The translations under genes and the position numbers were made by a program. 33,502 bases of DNA. Source: Chlorobiota bacterium. Lineage in GTDB: Bacteria > Bacteroidota > Bacteroidia > Bacteroidales > B39-G9. The DNA lies in the NCBI GenBank assembly GCA_013152655.1, contig JAADFW010000037.1, positions 1-33,502 of the forward strand. Direction: 5' to 3'. How positions within the stretch are numbered: position 1 is the first letter of the stretch; the number at the start of each line of letters is the position of its first letter. Of the stretch, positions 27,101 through 33,502 are shown in pieces. Below the pieces are notes generated by a model, which was not told the DNA's origin, ran no database searches, and worked only from the letters and a program-made list of their open reading frames with translations.

Positions 27101-27188
27101 TTCCTTGTTTATTGCATCGCCAATTGTTTACGATACAGTAAAAAAAGATGAAACTTCGCGCGTATTAAAAGGAAAAAGAAGAAGATAA
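24129..27188 (+). CDS. secDF: Protein translocase subunit SecDF (fused SecD-SecF)
   Basis: Proton-driven RND-type partner of SecYEG that pulls exported proteins across the inner membrane. The 1019 residues join SecD (about 1-690) and SecF (about 700-1019), as is usual in Bacteroidota. SecD has LGLDLKGG (79-86), a large periplasmic region, and GMSVDANVLIYERIREE (591-607) in its membrane part. SecF has GVDFVGG (735-741) and GYSINDTVVVFDRIRE (912-927). About twelve helices are expected. Between residues about 255 and 305 there is a charged, Lys/Glu-rich stretch, likely a flexible loop in the periplasmic domain. A strong terminator follows at 27209, so it appears to be a single-gene unit. Confidence 0.97.
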   Translation: MQNKGFIKVFAIALALVSIYQLSFTYYANKVQKDAKEYANGDKKLERVYLDSIENEPVYNFIGLRKFTYSECKDRELNLGLDLKGGMNVTLEVSVVDVIKSLANYSKDTTFIDAINLAKKMQKNSQEDFVDLFGRAFEQIDPNGRLAAIFNTIELKDRINYNSTNEEVLNIIRTETESAIDNSFNILRSRIDRFGVAQPNIQSLEQKSRILVELPGIKDPERVRKLLQGTANLEFWETYENSEIYQYLLEANTKIKEIEEAEKALNKDKKEETQKNEEVKKEETKKITENLTEKVSKEDKDTSGISLLDKIESDSLNVDSLNATQNLLKDYPLFSVLQPRVSRDGKQLLQGAAIGYSHKKDTAKVNAYLNIKQVKALFPRNLKLLWSAKPIDEAGNFFELVAIKITSRDGRAALDGNVITNARAEFGQNQASAEVSLSMNGEGAKIWARLTKENVGRQIAIVLDNYVRSHPVVNQEIKGGRSSISGGGMDIKEAKDLANILKSGKLPAPAKIIEEAIVGPSLGHEAIRSGLISFVIAFIVVLIYMVFYYNHAGWVANVALLTNIFFIIGVLASLGAVLTLPGIAGIILTIGMSVDANVLIYERIREELKAGKGYKLAINDGYQNAYSAIIDANITTLLTAIILYYFGKGPIQGFATTLGIGILSSLFTAIFITRLIFIGFMKKNRVLKFDTSLTRNFFKNTHIDFIGMRKFFYGLSIIIIVIGLFSLVTRGLNKGVDFVGGRNYLVRFEQPVNTNQLQELLKNVYGEAPEVKIFGNNNQVKITTKYMINSEALDADDQVEELLYEGLKPVLGDKVTYQNFKDNYRMSSQKVGPTIADDIKDSAYYAVFFSLLVIFLYILLRFKNWQFGMGAILALMHDVLIIIGLFSLLYSVLPFSLEVDQAFIAAILTVVGYSINDTVVVFDRIREYIALYKKRERKEIMNSALNSTLSRTFNTSMSTFVVLLTIFILGGETIRGFIFALMIGVVVGTYSSLFIASPIVYDTVKKDETSRVLKGKRRR

Positions 27189-27208
27189 AATAATATATTA
27201 ATGATTTG

Positions 27209-27238
27209 AAAACCCCTTGTATTTTCAAGGGGTTTTTT
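27209..27238 (+). terminator. Rho-independent terminator after secDF
   Basis: A perfect 11-bp stem (AAAACCCCTTG / CAAGGGGTTTT) with a 6-base loop is followed by a T-run, 20 bases after the secDF stop. This is the clearest terminator in the window. Confidence 0.92.
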
Positions 27239-27277
27239 CTTTTTAGCGTTTTCATAAATAATCTTTTGTAGTTTTTA

Positions 27278-27285
27278 TATCTTTG
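27278..27285 (+). promoter_or_regulatory. Bacteroidota -7 element (TATCTTTG) for tatA
   Basis: TATCTTTG matches TAnnTTTG exactly, 16 bases before the tatA ATG and after the secDF terminator. It would give a very short leader. Confidence 0.58.
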
Positions 27286-27301
27286 CATAAAATATATCAC
27301 C

Positions 27302-27520
27302 ATGCAAACCTTATTATTTATTAGCGGACAAGAAATATTTGTTATTCTAATTGTTGTATTACTACTGTTTGGTGCTAAAAAAATTCCTGAAGTTGCCAGA
27401 GGGCTTGGCAAAGGCCTAAATGAATTTAAAAAAGCAACCAACGATATTAAAAAAGAAATTCAAGACAATTCAGATATTGTTAAAGACATAAACGATATTT
27501 CAAATAATTTAAAAAAATAA
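27302..27520 (+). CDS. tatA: Twin-arginine translocase subunit TatA/TatE
   Basis: Pore-forming Tat component that lets folded proteins cross the inner membrane. The 72-residue protein has one short membrane helix (about 8-24), the FGAKKIPE hinge at 23-30, an amphipathic helix to about 45, and a charged tail. These are the hallmarks of TatA/E. No tatC gene is present in the window. It has its own promoter element and is followed after 30 bases by the cation antiporter. Confidence 0.93.
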   Translation: MQTLLFISGQEIFVILIVVLLLFGAKKIPEVARGLGKGLNEFKKATNDIKKEIQDNSDIVKDINDISNNLKK

Positions 27521-27550
27521 AACTGAAAGTGGTTTTATAAATAAGTCCTT

Positions 27551-28480
27551 ATGGAATATATTCAATTACTACTGGGTTTTATTGTTCTTTTATTTAGTGG
27601 CCATTATTTGGTTAAAGGAAGCGTTCTGTTAGCAAAATATTTTAAGATTTCAACACTGGTAATTGGTGTAACTGTTGTTTCTTTAGGCACCTCTGCCCCT
27701 GAATTATTTGTTAGCTTAAAAGCAGCATTATTTAACCATCCTGAAATATCAATTGGCAATGTAGTTGGTTCAAATATAGCCAATATAGCCCTTGTGCTTG
27801 GTTTAACAGCTATTTTTAATCCAATACAGGTAAAGAAAAGCTCAATTGTAATTGACTGGCCTATTATGATGGCTTCAGGTATTCTCTTCTATATTTTTAT
27901 ATTAAACAATAAGCTTCAGTTTTATGAAGGAATAATATTTTTAACTATTATTTTTATTTATGTTTTTTGGTCTATTCAAAACTCCAGAAAAAAAGAAAAA
28001 GAAGCTAATAATAATCAAATAGTTAAAACCTCGTCCTTATGGATGGCAATTGTATTTATTGTTTTATCCTCATTAGGTTTAATGTTTAGCTCTACGTGGC
28101 TTGTAAACGGTGCAAAACAAATTGCCCTCAACATAGGTGTTAGCGAAAGAGTTATCTCAATATCATTAATAGCATTCGGAACCAGTGTTCCCGAGTTAGC
28201 TACTTCATTAATTGCAGCATTTAAGCACGAAACTGACATTTCAATTGGAAATATTATAGGTTCTAATATTTTCAATATTTTAGGAATATTAGGAACAACA
28301 TCTGTTGTTAAAGAAATTCCGGTTAATTTTCAGGAATTTAAAACAGATATTTTCTGGATGCTTGGTATTTCTTTACTATTGTTTGTCTTAATTATACCTC
28401 TAAAAGGAGGAATATTGAAAAGATACAAAGGCTTAATTTTGTTTGCTATATATTGCATTTATATTTACTCAATTTTTTAG
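27551..28480 (+). CDS. Calcium/sodium antiporter of the CaCA family (YrbG-like)
   Basis: Inner-membrane cation exchanger with about ten helices in 309 residues. The two inverted alpha repeats that form the ion site are plain: [10 protein letters not shown] (46-55) with [16 protein letters not shown] (69-84), and [10 protein letters not shown] (210-219) with [16 protein letters not shown] (233-248). The Glu of each GTS(A/V)PE motif (Glu51 and Glu215) is the expected ion ligand. Which ions are exchanged is inferred from the family. It lies 30 bases after tatA and 5 bases before the LolD-like gene. Confidence 0.92.
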   Translation: MEYIQLLLGFIVLLFSGHYLVKGSVLLAKYFKISTLVIGVTVVSLGTSAPELFVSLKAALFNHPEISIGNVVGSNIANIALVLGLTAIFNPIQVKKSSIVIDWPIMMASGILFYIFILNNKLQFYEGIIFLTIIFIYVFWSIQNSRKKEKEANNNQIVKTSSLWMAIVFIVLSSLGLMFSSTWLVNGAKQIALNIGVSERVISISLIAFGTSVPELATSLIAAFKHETDISIGNIIGSNIFNILGILGTTSVVKEIPVNFQEFKTDIFWMLGISLLLFVLIIPLKGGILKRYKGLILFAIYCIYIYSIF

Positions 28481-28485
28481 TTTTA

Positions 28486-29142
28486 ATGATAACTGCAAAA
28501 AACATAACCAAATCATTTGGCAGCTTGCAAGTACTCAAAGGAATTAATCTTCAGATAAAAGCTGGTGAAATTATTTCAATTGTTGGTGCCAGTGGTGCAG
28601 GAAAAACTACTTTATTACAAATTCTGGGTACTTTAAGCGAGCCCGATTCAGGTGAAATAATTATTAACAATACACATATACATCAATTGTCAGAAAATAA
28701 AATAGCAAAATTCAGAAATCGCAATATTGGATTTGTCTTTCAGTTTCATCAACTTTTACCTGAATTTACTGCTATTGAAAACGTAAGCATACCTGCCTTC
28801 ATTGCTAATAAAACAAAAAAAGAAGCATTTACACGTGCCCGTGAACTATTAAGCTTTTTAAATATGGAAAACCGCTTAAACCATAAGCCCAATGAATTGT
28901 CAGGTGGTGAAAATCAACGTGTGGCTATTGCAAGAGCATTAATAAATGATCCGGCTGTTGTTTTGGCAGATGAACCAACCGGGAATCTTGACTCCGGAAA
29001 TACAAAAGAGCTATACGAACTATTTTATGAGCTGAGAAAACAGTATAATCAAACTTTTATTATTGTTACCCATAATCCCAGCGTATCTAATACTTCTGAT
29101 AAAATTTATACCATTAAAGATGGTGTAATCATAGATAATTAA
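28486..29142 (+). CDS. lolD: ABC transporter ATPase, LolD/MacB type
   Basis: ATP-binding subunit of a MacB-type ABC system, probably the lipoprotein-release ATPase LolD. From ATG 28486 the protein is 218 residues. It has Walker [10 protein letters not shown] (34-42), the signature LSGGE (138-142), Walker [14 protein letters not shown] (158-170) and the switch His196. The frame stays open upstream to 28453 inside the antiporter gene, but [11 protein letters not shown] is the normal family start. No LolC/E permease is adjacent; single lolD genes are common in Bacteroidota. The permease at 16270 is of the matching type but far away. Confidence 0.88.
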   Translation: MITAKNITKSFGSLQVLKGINLQIKAGEIISIVGASGAGKTTLLQILGTLSEPDSGEIIINNTHIHQLSENKIAKFRNRNIGFVFQFHQLLPEFTAIENVSIPAFIANKTKKEAFTRARELLSFLNMENRLNHKPNELSGGENQRVAIARALINDPAVVLADEPTGNLDSGNTKELYELFYELRKQYNQTFIIVTHNPSVSNTSDKIYTIKDGVIIDN

Positions 29143-29159
29143 AGTTTTAGTTCTTTAAA

Positions 29160-29936
29160 ATGGATTATTTATCTGATAACGAGTTAAAAAGTTTTCTGGA
29201 AGAAAAATTTTATCAATTCAATACACTGGAATATATAAATACAGACCCGATACAAATACCTCATTCATTTACCAAAAAAGAAGACATTGAAATTTCAGCT
29301 TTTTTAGCATCTACTATTGCATGGGGACAACGTAAAACCATTATTAAAAATGCAAGGCAATTAATGCATTTAATGGAAAATAATCCGTATGAATTTATAA
29401 TAAACGCAGGCAAACGGGAATTTAGCAAATTTAATAACTTCAAACACCGGACATTTAATGAAATTGACTGTGTCCATTATCTTAAGGCTATTCAGCATAT
29501 TTATTTACATTACAATGGTTTTGAAAGTTTTTTTAAAGATGTTAGTTTAAAAAATAATTTAACAGAATCAATTAATAATCTGCGACAGGTATTTTTTGAA
29601 ATACCTCATGAGAAAAGAACCAAAAAACATTTCCCAAATATTGATAACGGTTCGGCTGCTAAACGCTTAAATATGTTTTTACGCTGGATGGTTCGTACAG
29701 ATAAAACTGGTGTTGACTTCGGGCTATGGAATAAAAGTATAAGTATGTCACAACTTTATATTCCGTTAGATGTTCATGTTGGTAATGTTGCAAGAAAATT
29801 AGGGCTATTAAAGCGTAAACAAAACGATTGGAAAGCAGTACTGGAGTTAACCGGCAGATTGAAACAATTCGATAAAAACGACCCTGTAAAATATGATTAT
29901 GCTTTGTTTGGGTTAGGTGTATTTGAGAAATTTTAA
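29160..29936 (+). CDS. TIGR02757 family protein (DUF2400)
   Basis: Conserved protein of unknown function found mainly in Bacteroidota and spirochaetes. The 258-residue protein contains the family segments DPIQIPHSFTKKEDIEISAF, ASTIAWGQRKTI, GSAAKRLNMFLRWMVR and the late IPLDVHVGNVARKLGL. The last resembles a helix-hairpin-helix DNA glycosylase region, so a nucleic-acid role is possible, but that is inference. No signal peptide or membrane helix is seen. It starts 17 bases after the LolD-like gene and is followed by the TrmN6 gene after 11 bases. Confidence 0.88.
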   Translation: MDYLSDNELKSFLEEKFYQFNTLEYINTDPIQIPHSFTKKEDIEISAFLASTIAWGQRKTIIKNARQLMHLMENNPYEFIINAGKREFSKFNNFKHRTFNEIDCVHYLKAIQHIYLHYNGFESFFKDVSLKNNLTESINNLRQVFFEIPHEKRTKKHFPNIDNGSAAKRLNMFLRWMVRTDKTGVDFGLWNKSISMSQLYIPLDVHVGNVARKLGLLKRKQNDWKAVLELTGRLKQFDKNDPVKYDYALFGLGVFEKF

Positions 29937-29947
29937 ATCAATTTTCT

Positions 29948-30661
29948 ATGCCAAACGATTATTTTCGGTTTAAACAATTTTTAATAAAACAAGATAAATG
30001 TGCCATGAAGGTTGGTACTGACGGTGTATTACTTGGTGCATGGACTAATTGTAACAATGCAACCAGAATACTTGATATTGGAACCGGAACAGGATTAATT
30101 GCCTTAATGTTAGCACAGCGCAGTAATGTTGAAATTGATGCTGTTGAAATTGACGAATTAGCTTATAAACAAGCAAGTGAAAATATAAATAACTCAAGGT
30201 GGAAATACAAAATAACAGTTTACAATTCTTCATTTGAGGACTACCTTAAAACATGTCGGAAAAAATACAGCCTGATAGTTTCAAATCCACCATATTTCAG
30301 CAATTCGATAAAAGCAAAAAACATAGCAAGAACAATGGCGAGGCATAATGATTCACTCCCAATATCTCAATTAATATCCGGTTCAAAAAAATTACTTACA
30401 ACAAACGGAGTTATGGCAATAATTATTCCCGCCGCCCAATTTTCTATTGTTAAAAACCAGGCAAACAGCCACGGTTTATTTATTAAAAGCATTATGAATA
30501 TTTATCCAAAACCGGCAAAAAAAATAAAAAGAATAATGGTTGAATTTTCAAAACAAAAAAGAAAACCAACTGAAAAAAACCTAATTATTGAAAAAGAAAA
30601 ACGGCATGAATATTCAGAGGAATACAAAGAACTGACAAAAGAGTATTATTTGGCATTTTAA
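29948..30661 (+). CDS. trmN6: tRNA1(Val) (adenine37-N6)-methyltransferase (TrmN6/YfiC-like)
   Basis: Class I methyltransferase predicted to methylate N6 of A37 in tRNA-Val. The 237-residue protein opens with the family segment FRFKQFLIKQDKCAMKVGTD (6-25). It has the SAM motif DIGTGTGL (43-50) and the N6-adenine catalytic motif NPPYF (113-117). Length and motif order match YfiC. It ends the lolD-TIGR02757-trmN6 group and converges on the hybrid kinase with a 55-base gap. Confidence 0.91.
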   Translation: MPNDYFRFKQFLIKQDKCAMKVGTDGVLLGAWTNCNNATRILDIGTGTGLIALMLAQRSNVEIDAVEIDELAYKQASENINNSRWKYKITVYNSSFEDYLKTCRKKYSLIVSNPPYFSNSIKAKNIARTMARHNDSLPISQLISGSKKLLTTNGVMAIIIPAAQFSIVKNQANSHGLFIKSIMNIYPKPAKKIKRIMVEFSKQKRKPTEKNLIIEKEKRHEYSEEYKELTKEYYLAF

Positions 30662-30716
30662 TATTACTTACTGCAAATAAAGGCAATAGCAAAACTTTAT
30701 TTTTTAAAACCGTTTG

Positions 30717-32150
30717 CTAATCAATATATTTATATACTTTCTCAATTAGTATTTCTCCATTTATTGGCTTGGCTAAAAAGTCATCAAAAATTCTACTGTA
30801 TTTTTTATTTTCAGTTTCCAAATCGTATGCAGATTGAGCAATTATTGGCAAATCAGGCTTAAAGCCTTTAATTAGCATAGCTGCTTCATATCCATCCATT
30901 ACAGGCATTTTTATATCCATTAATATCAAGTCAATTTTTGAATTTGTTTTACAAATTTCAACCGTTTCTTGTCCGTCTTTGGCATGTATAAGCGTTAAGT
31001 CAGTGTTAATTAATATTTCTCTTATGAAAAAAAAATTATACTCTTCGTCTTCTGCTACTAAAATTGTTTTGCAATTTTTATTTTGTTTTGTTGTTATGGT
31101 ACTTTTATTATTTTCGTTTACAGGTTTGTATTGTATTGTAAAATAAAAAGTTGAGCCTTTTCCCGGTTCTGATTGAACCCTGATTTTTCCACCTAACAAT
31201 TCTGTAAATTCTTTTGAAATTGCCAAACCTAAACCGGTTCCACTATACTTTTTGTTTATGTTATTATTTGCTTGCCTGAACCTTTCAAAAATTATTGCCT
31301 GCATTTCTTTCTCTATGCCAATTCCACTATCTTTTACATAAAATTCTAATTCGTTACCTTTTACATTGTAGCCAAATTCAACAAAACCTTCCGATGTGAA
31401 TTTTAACGCATTTGATAATAAATTGGTTAATATTTGTGTAATTTTTGTTTTATCGCTATAAATCTCAGATTGCTTGTCGCTTAATTGTGGCTTAGCGTAA
31501 AACAAAATGTTTTTACTTTTTGCTTGTTGTTTGAATATTGCAAGCAAATCTGCAATTATGTAATTAATACAAACTGAACTAATATTACATTTTTCTTGTT
31601 TTGTTTCTAATGAAGAAATTGTAAGGATATCGGTAACAATTGAAAGTAATTGATTACTGCTATTTTGTATGATTGAAATAAAATGTTTTCGTTTTTCTTC
31701 AGGTAACTTTGGTTTGTTTAAAATACCAGAAAATCCTAATATGGCATTGAGCGGGGTCCTTATTTCATGCGACATATTTTGTAAAAAAGCAGTTTTTAAA
31801 CGGTTACTTTCTTCGGCTTTTTCCTTTTCCTTTTTAAGTAATTTATTCTTTTCAGCTAATTCAAATTCATTTTTTTTAATAGATTTAAAAATAGGAATCA
31901 TAAAAAACAAACCAATAGAAATTAATATAGAAATAATTAGTGCTACGTATTCAGCAAGAGTAACTCCTTTAACAATTGTTACGCCTTGAAAAATAGAAAT
32001 TAATGTAATTAACCTGCGAATAGCCATCAATGATATTGCAATAGCAATTAATAACCATGCAAAATATCTTTCAGTTATTTTAATTAAACTTATTGCAATT
32101 AGTACTGCTATTAATTGAAATAGTATAGAAATTATTAATAATATTTCCAT
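30717..32150 (-). CDS. Hybrid sensor histidine kinase with C-terminal receiver domain
   Basis: Membrane-bound hybrid kinase of 477 residues. Helices are predicted at about 2-24, 30-52 and 66-90, with almost no periplasmic loop, so it probably senses within the membrane or inside the cell. A coiled coil (about 92-120) leads to HisKA with MSHEIRTPLN and the phosphorylated His128. The HATPase domain has NLLSNALKF (243-251), KDSGIGI (273-279) and GTGLGL (304-309). The receiver domain starts near 361 and holds the acidic cluster at 367-369, the phospho-acceptor Asp412 in ILMDIKMP, Ser440 and Lys461. There is no HPt or DNA-binding domain, so the output is through an unlinked phosphotransfer partner. 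No other signalling gene is adjacent. Confidence 0.93.
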   Translation of the reverse strand: MEILLIISILFQLIAVLIAISLIKITERYFAWLLIAIAISLMAIRRLITLISIFQGVTIVKGVTLAEYVALIISILISIGLFFMIPIFKSIKKNEFELAEKNKLLKKEKEKAEESNRLKTAFLQNMSHEIRTPLNAILGFSGILNKPKLPEEKRKHFISIIQNSSNQLLSIVTDILTISSLETKQEKCNISSVCINYIIADLLAIFKQQAKSKNILFYAKPQLSDKQSEIYSDKTKITQILTNLLSNALKFTSEGFVEFGYNVKGNELEFYVKDSGIGIEKEMQAIIFERFRQANNNINKKYSGTGLGLAISKEFTELLGGKIRVQSEPGKGSTFYFTIQYKPVNENNKSTITTKQNKNCKTILVAEDEEYNFFFIREILINTDLTLIHAKDGQETVEICKTNSKIDLILMDIKMPVMDGYEAAMLIKGFKPDLPIIAQSAYDLETENKKYSRIFDDFLAKPINGEILIEKVYKYID

Positions 32151-32314
32151 AATGAAAATCTTTTATTAATATATTGAATTTGTATTTAACGGTTTCACAT
32201 ATTTACAATAAATTTTTATTCACCTCATTTTCAAATATTTAAATAGCAAATCTTTTTTTTATAGTTATTAACAAATAATAACGTGTTTCTTATAATGCGA
32301 ATGTTTTTAACAAA
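32151..32314. other. AT-rich intergenic DNA left of the sorting-domain remnant
   Basis: Part of a 369-base gap without an intact gene (32151-32519). This portion is very AT-rich, with a weak inverted repeat (GTTATT / AATAAC) near 32262-32282. No promoter for the hybrid kinase matching TAnnTTTG was found, and no further coding remnant is visible. Confidence 0.5.
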
Positions 32315-32461
32315 TTATTCTTTTACAAATTTTTCGGTTTTCAATAAATTCCCTTTGGAGTCTTTTATTTTTATTAAATATATTCCATTTTCAAAGTCAG
32401 TTGTATTAATTTGGAAAGTATTTGATTTATAATTTTTCATGTTATGTCTAAAGCTTTGAAA
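32315..32461 (-). pseudogene. Remnant of a T9SS type A C-terminal sorting domain
   Basis: On the reverse strand 48 codons are open between an in-frame TAA (32462-32464) and the stop at 32315-32317. The translation contains TTDFENGIYLIKIKDSKG followed by NLLKTEKFVKE at the very end. That is the second half of the type A sorting tail (usually about 75-80 residues, ending in Gly-Ile-Tyr-hydrophobic-Lys then a basic KxxKE end) which directs proteins through the type IX secretion system. The first half of the domain, all of the passenger and any usable start are missing. It looks like the tail of a gene cut away at about 32465. The MazF-type toxin gene ends about 55 bases upstream of it. Confidence 0.78.
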
Positions 32462-32470
32462 TTAATCTCC

Positions 32471-32502
32471 AAAATATAATGCGTTTTAATGCATTATATT
32501 TT
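32471..32502. terminator. Hairpin between the toxin gene and the sorting-domain remnant
   Basis: A perfect 12-bp inverted repeat, AAAATATAATGC (32471-32482) and GCATTATATTTT (32491-32502), with an 8-base loop, sits 17 bases past the toxin stop. It is AT-rich with T-runs at the ends, so it can act as a terminator for the toxin operon on the reverse strand. A longer T-run on the forward side suggests it could work in both directions. Confidence 0.6.
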
Positions 32503-32519
32503 TTTGTTGTACTGTCGTG

Positions 32520-32867
32520 CTAATCTATATCTATGATTATCATTATATTATCTTTAATCAGCTCTATTAATTCATTCGGTAATTTACCAACTTTTTTAAT
32601 TAATCGTTTGTTATCAATTGATCGAATTTGGTCAATCATAATGTCACAGTCTTGATGTAGGTTTGCCATTCCTTTTTCAAGATGAACTCTTAAAATGTCA
32701 GAATCTTTCTTAACTTTTGTTGTTATTGGACAAATAATCGTTGATGGATGTGGTATTTTGTTAAGTAAATTTGTTTGAACAACTAATACTGGCCTTGTCT
32801 TACCTGATTCTGTACCAATCTGTGGATTCAAATCTGCAATCCAAATTTCAAACTGTTTAATCGGCAT
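32520..32867 (-). CDS. MazF/PemK-type mRNA interferase toxin
   Basis: Type II toxin of the MazF/PemK family, an endoribonuclease that cuts mRNA. With ATG at 32867 it has 115 residues and begins IKQFEIWIADLNPQIGTE, then GKTRPVLVVQ (22-31) with the catalytic-region Arg25, ICPITTK (45-51) with the Thr pair, and DQIRSID (79-85). These are the family hallmarks. The frame extends five codons upstream to 32882, but a good ribosome binding site (GAGGAG) lies 7 bases before 32867, and this start overlaps the antitoxin stop by 11 bases, the usual coupled layout. Confidence 0.92.
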   Translation of the reverse strand: MPIKQFEIWIADLNPQIGTESGKTRPVLVVQTNLLNKIPHPSTIICPITTKVKKDSDILRVHLEKGMANLHQDCDIMIDQIRSIDNKRLIKKVGKLPNELIELIKDNIMIIIDID

Positions 32868-33087
32868 AATCAATCTCCTCAAAATCTTTAAGTACTATCA
32901 TCGAATCCCTTTTTACTAAATTAGATTCCTTTTTTAGCCTTTTCTCAAGAATCAATCTTCGTTGAAATCGATTATAATAATCTATTGCCTCATTAATATA
33001 TCTGTTTCTTGGTTTATTAATCCTTGAAAGAATCTTTTCAGTATCTACAAAGATTGAATCGTCTATTTTTAGAGATATTGATTTCAT
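32857..33087 (-). CDS. Ribbon-helix-helix antitoxin of the MazF-type pair
   Basis: Antitoxin partner of the toxin that overlaps its 3' end by 11 bases. The 76-residue protein begins SISLKIDDSIFVDTEKILSR (about 3-22), a beta-strand then helix of the ribbon-helix-helix type, followed by NKPRNRYINEAIDYYNR (about 24-40). This fits CopG/MazE-like DNA-binding antitoxins. The acidic, Lys-rich C-terminal half (about 41-76) probably wraps the toxin. Such antitoxins usually repress their own operon; an operator would be in 33088-33218, which is AT-rich, but I could not point to a definite site. Confidence 0.85.
   Translation of the reverse strand: MKSISLKIDDSIFVDTEKILSRINKPRNRYINEAIDYYNRFQRRLILEKRLKKESNLVKRDSMIVLKDFEEIDYAD
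32875..32880 (-). promoter_or_regulatory. Shine-Dalgarno site (GAGGAG) of the MazF-type toxin
   Basis: Reverse-strand GAGGAG, 7 bases before ATG 32867 and inside the antitoxin coding end. It stands out because most genes here lack such a site, and it fixes the toxin start. A strong Shine-Dalgarno sequence is unusual for native Bacteroidota genes and may hint at an outside origin. Confidence 0.7.
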
Positions 33088-33218
33088 AATATTAATTATT
33101 TATATCATAAAGGTATATCTTTTAAGTATATTAATCAAGTATTTTTTATCTAATTTTTTGAAGTCAGTCACTATATGTGGTACAATGATGGCGCTGAATT
33201 TTAGTTGCCGTACTTTTA

Positions 33219-33502
33219 TTATCTTGTTAATTGATAATCTTTAATTAGTAATCCAGCTGATAAACTCAACCTATTTGCTAATTTACGAATCATACCAACA
33301 GTCAATCTACGCTTACGATTTAAAATCTCAGAAACTCGGCTTTTTCCACCAATCTCCGGAACCAAATCAATTTGTCTTAATTGCATTTCCTCCATTCGAA
33401 TCTTTATTGCTTCTATCGGGTCAGGTGTTTCAATTGGATAATGTTCTTTCTCATATTCATCAATCATTAAGCCTAATATATCTGCTTCATCGCTTTCTAT
33501 AG
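33219..33502 (-). CDS. higA: HigA-family antitoxin with XRE-type helix-turn-helix (N-terminus beyond window)
   Basis: The reverse-strand frame is open to the window edge, so the gene starts outside. The 94 visible residues contain SDEADILGLMIDEYEKEHYP and then PDPIEAIKIRMEEMQL, followed by IGGKSRVSEILNRKRRLT, the helix-turn-helix core of HigA antitoxins. An internal ATG at 33467 would give 82 residues, but the codons before it also match the family, so the longer frame is the real one. HigA represses its operon and neutralises the HigB nuclease. In higBA systems the toxin comes first, so a higB gene may lie just outside the window; it is not seen here. Confidence 0.85.
   Translation of the reverse strand, partial: IESDEADILGLMIDEYEKEHYPIETPDPIEAIKIRMEEMQLRQIDLVPEIGGKSRVSEILNRKRRLTVGMIRKLANRLSLSAGLLIKDYQLTR

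Overview
The window is AT-rich chromosomal DNA from a member of the Bacteroidota, most likely a Bacteroidales-like lineage. The evidence is gene order and content: purH-mreBCD-mrdA-rodA, parA-parB-DUF5683, fused SecDF, a TIGR02757 protein, a LuxE-like acyl-protein synthetase, and a leftover type IX secretion (T9SS) sorting tail. Shine-Dalgarno sequences are nearly absent, and several genes are preceded by the Bacteroidota -7 promoter element TAnnTTTG. No rRNA, tRNA, CRISPR array or intact insertion sequence was seen.

Layout. 1-178 (-): start of an exported protein cut by the window edge. 379-1536 (+): THUMP-type rRNA methyltransferase. 1749-4411 (+): parA, parB and a tandemly duplicated DUF5683 membrane protein, tightly spaced. 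4589-6169 (+): MltD-like lytic transglycosylase with two LysM domains. 6186-8375 (-): large KamA-family radical SAM protein. 8660-16073 (-): purH, mreB, mreC, mreD, mrdA (PBP2) and rodA, the elongasome cluster that builds the lateral wall. 16270-18518 (+): MacB/FtsX-type permease and a LuxE-like enzyme. 18519-18890: a gene-free stretch with a local rise in GC. 18891-21414 (+): PAS histidine kinase and shikimate kinase. 21464-23350 (-): TPMT-family methyltransferase and phosphoglycerate kinase. 23487-23912 (+): small retropepsin-like protein. 24129-27188 (+): SecDF with a clear terminator. 27302-30661 (+): TatA, a Ca2+/Na+ antiporter, LolD-like ATPase, TIGR02757 protein and TrmN6. 30717-32150 (-): hybrid sensor kinase.

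The last 1.2 kb differs from the rest. It holds a 48-codon remnant of a T9SS C-terminal sorting domain, a RHH-antitoxin/MazF-type toxin pair, and the C-terminal part of a HigA-type antitoxin running off the edge. This looks like the edge of an accessory toxin-antitoxin cluster.

Most of the window is housekeeping: chromosome partition, cell wall elongation, purine, shikimate and glycolytic enzymes, protein export and RNA modification. The points most worth a second look are the duplicated DUF5683 protein, the KamA-like enzyme of unknown substrate, the Cys-bearing PAS kinase, the unexplained 18.5-18.8 kb stretch, and the right-hand toxin-antitoxin edge with its sorting-tail remnant. I did not find a clearly new multi-gene system.
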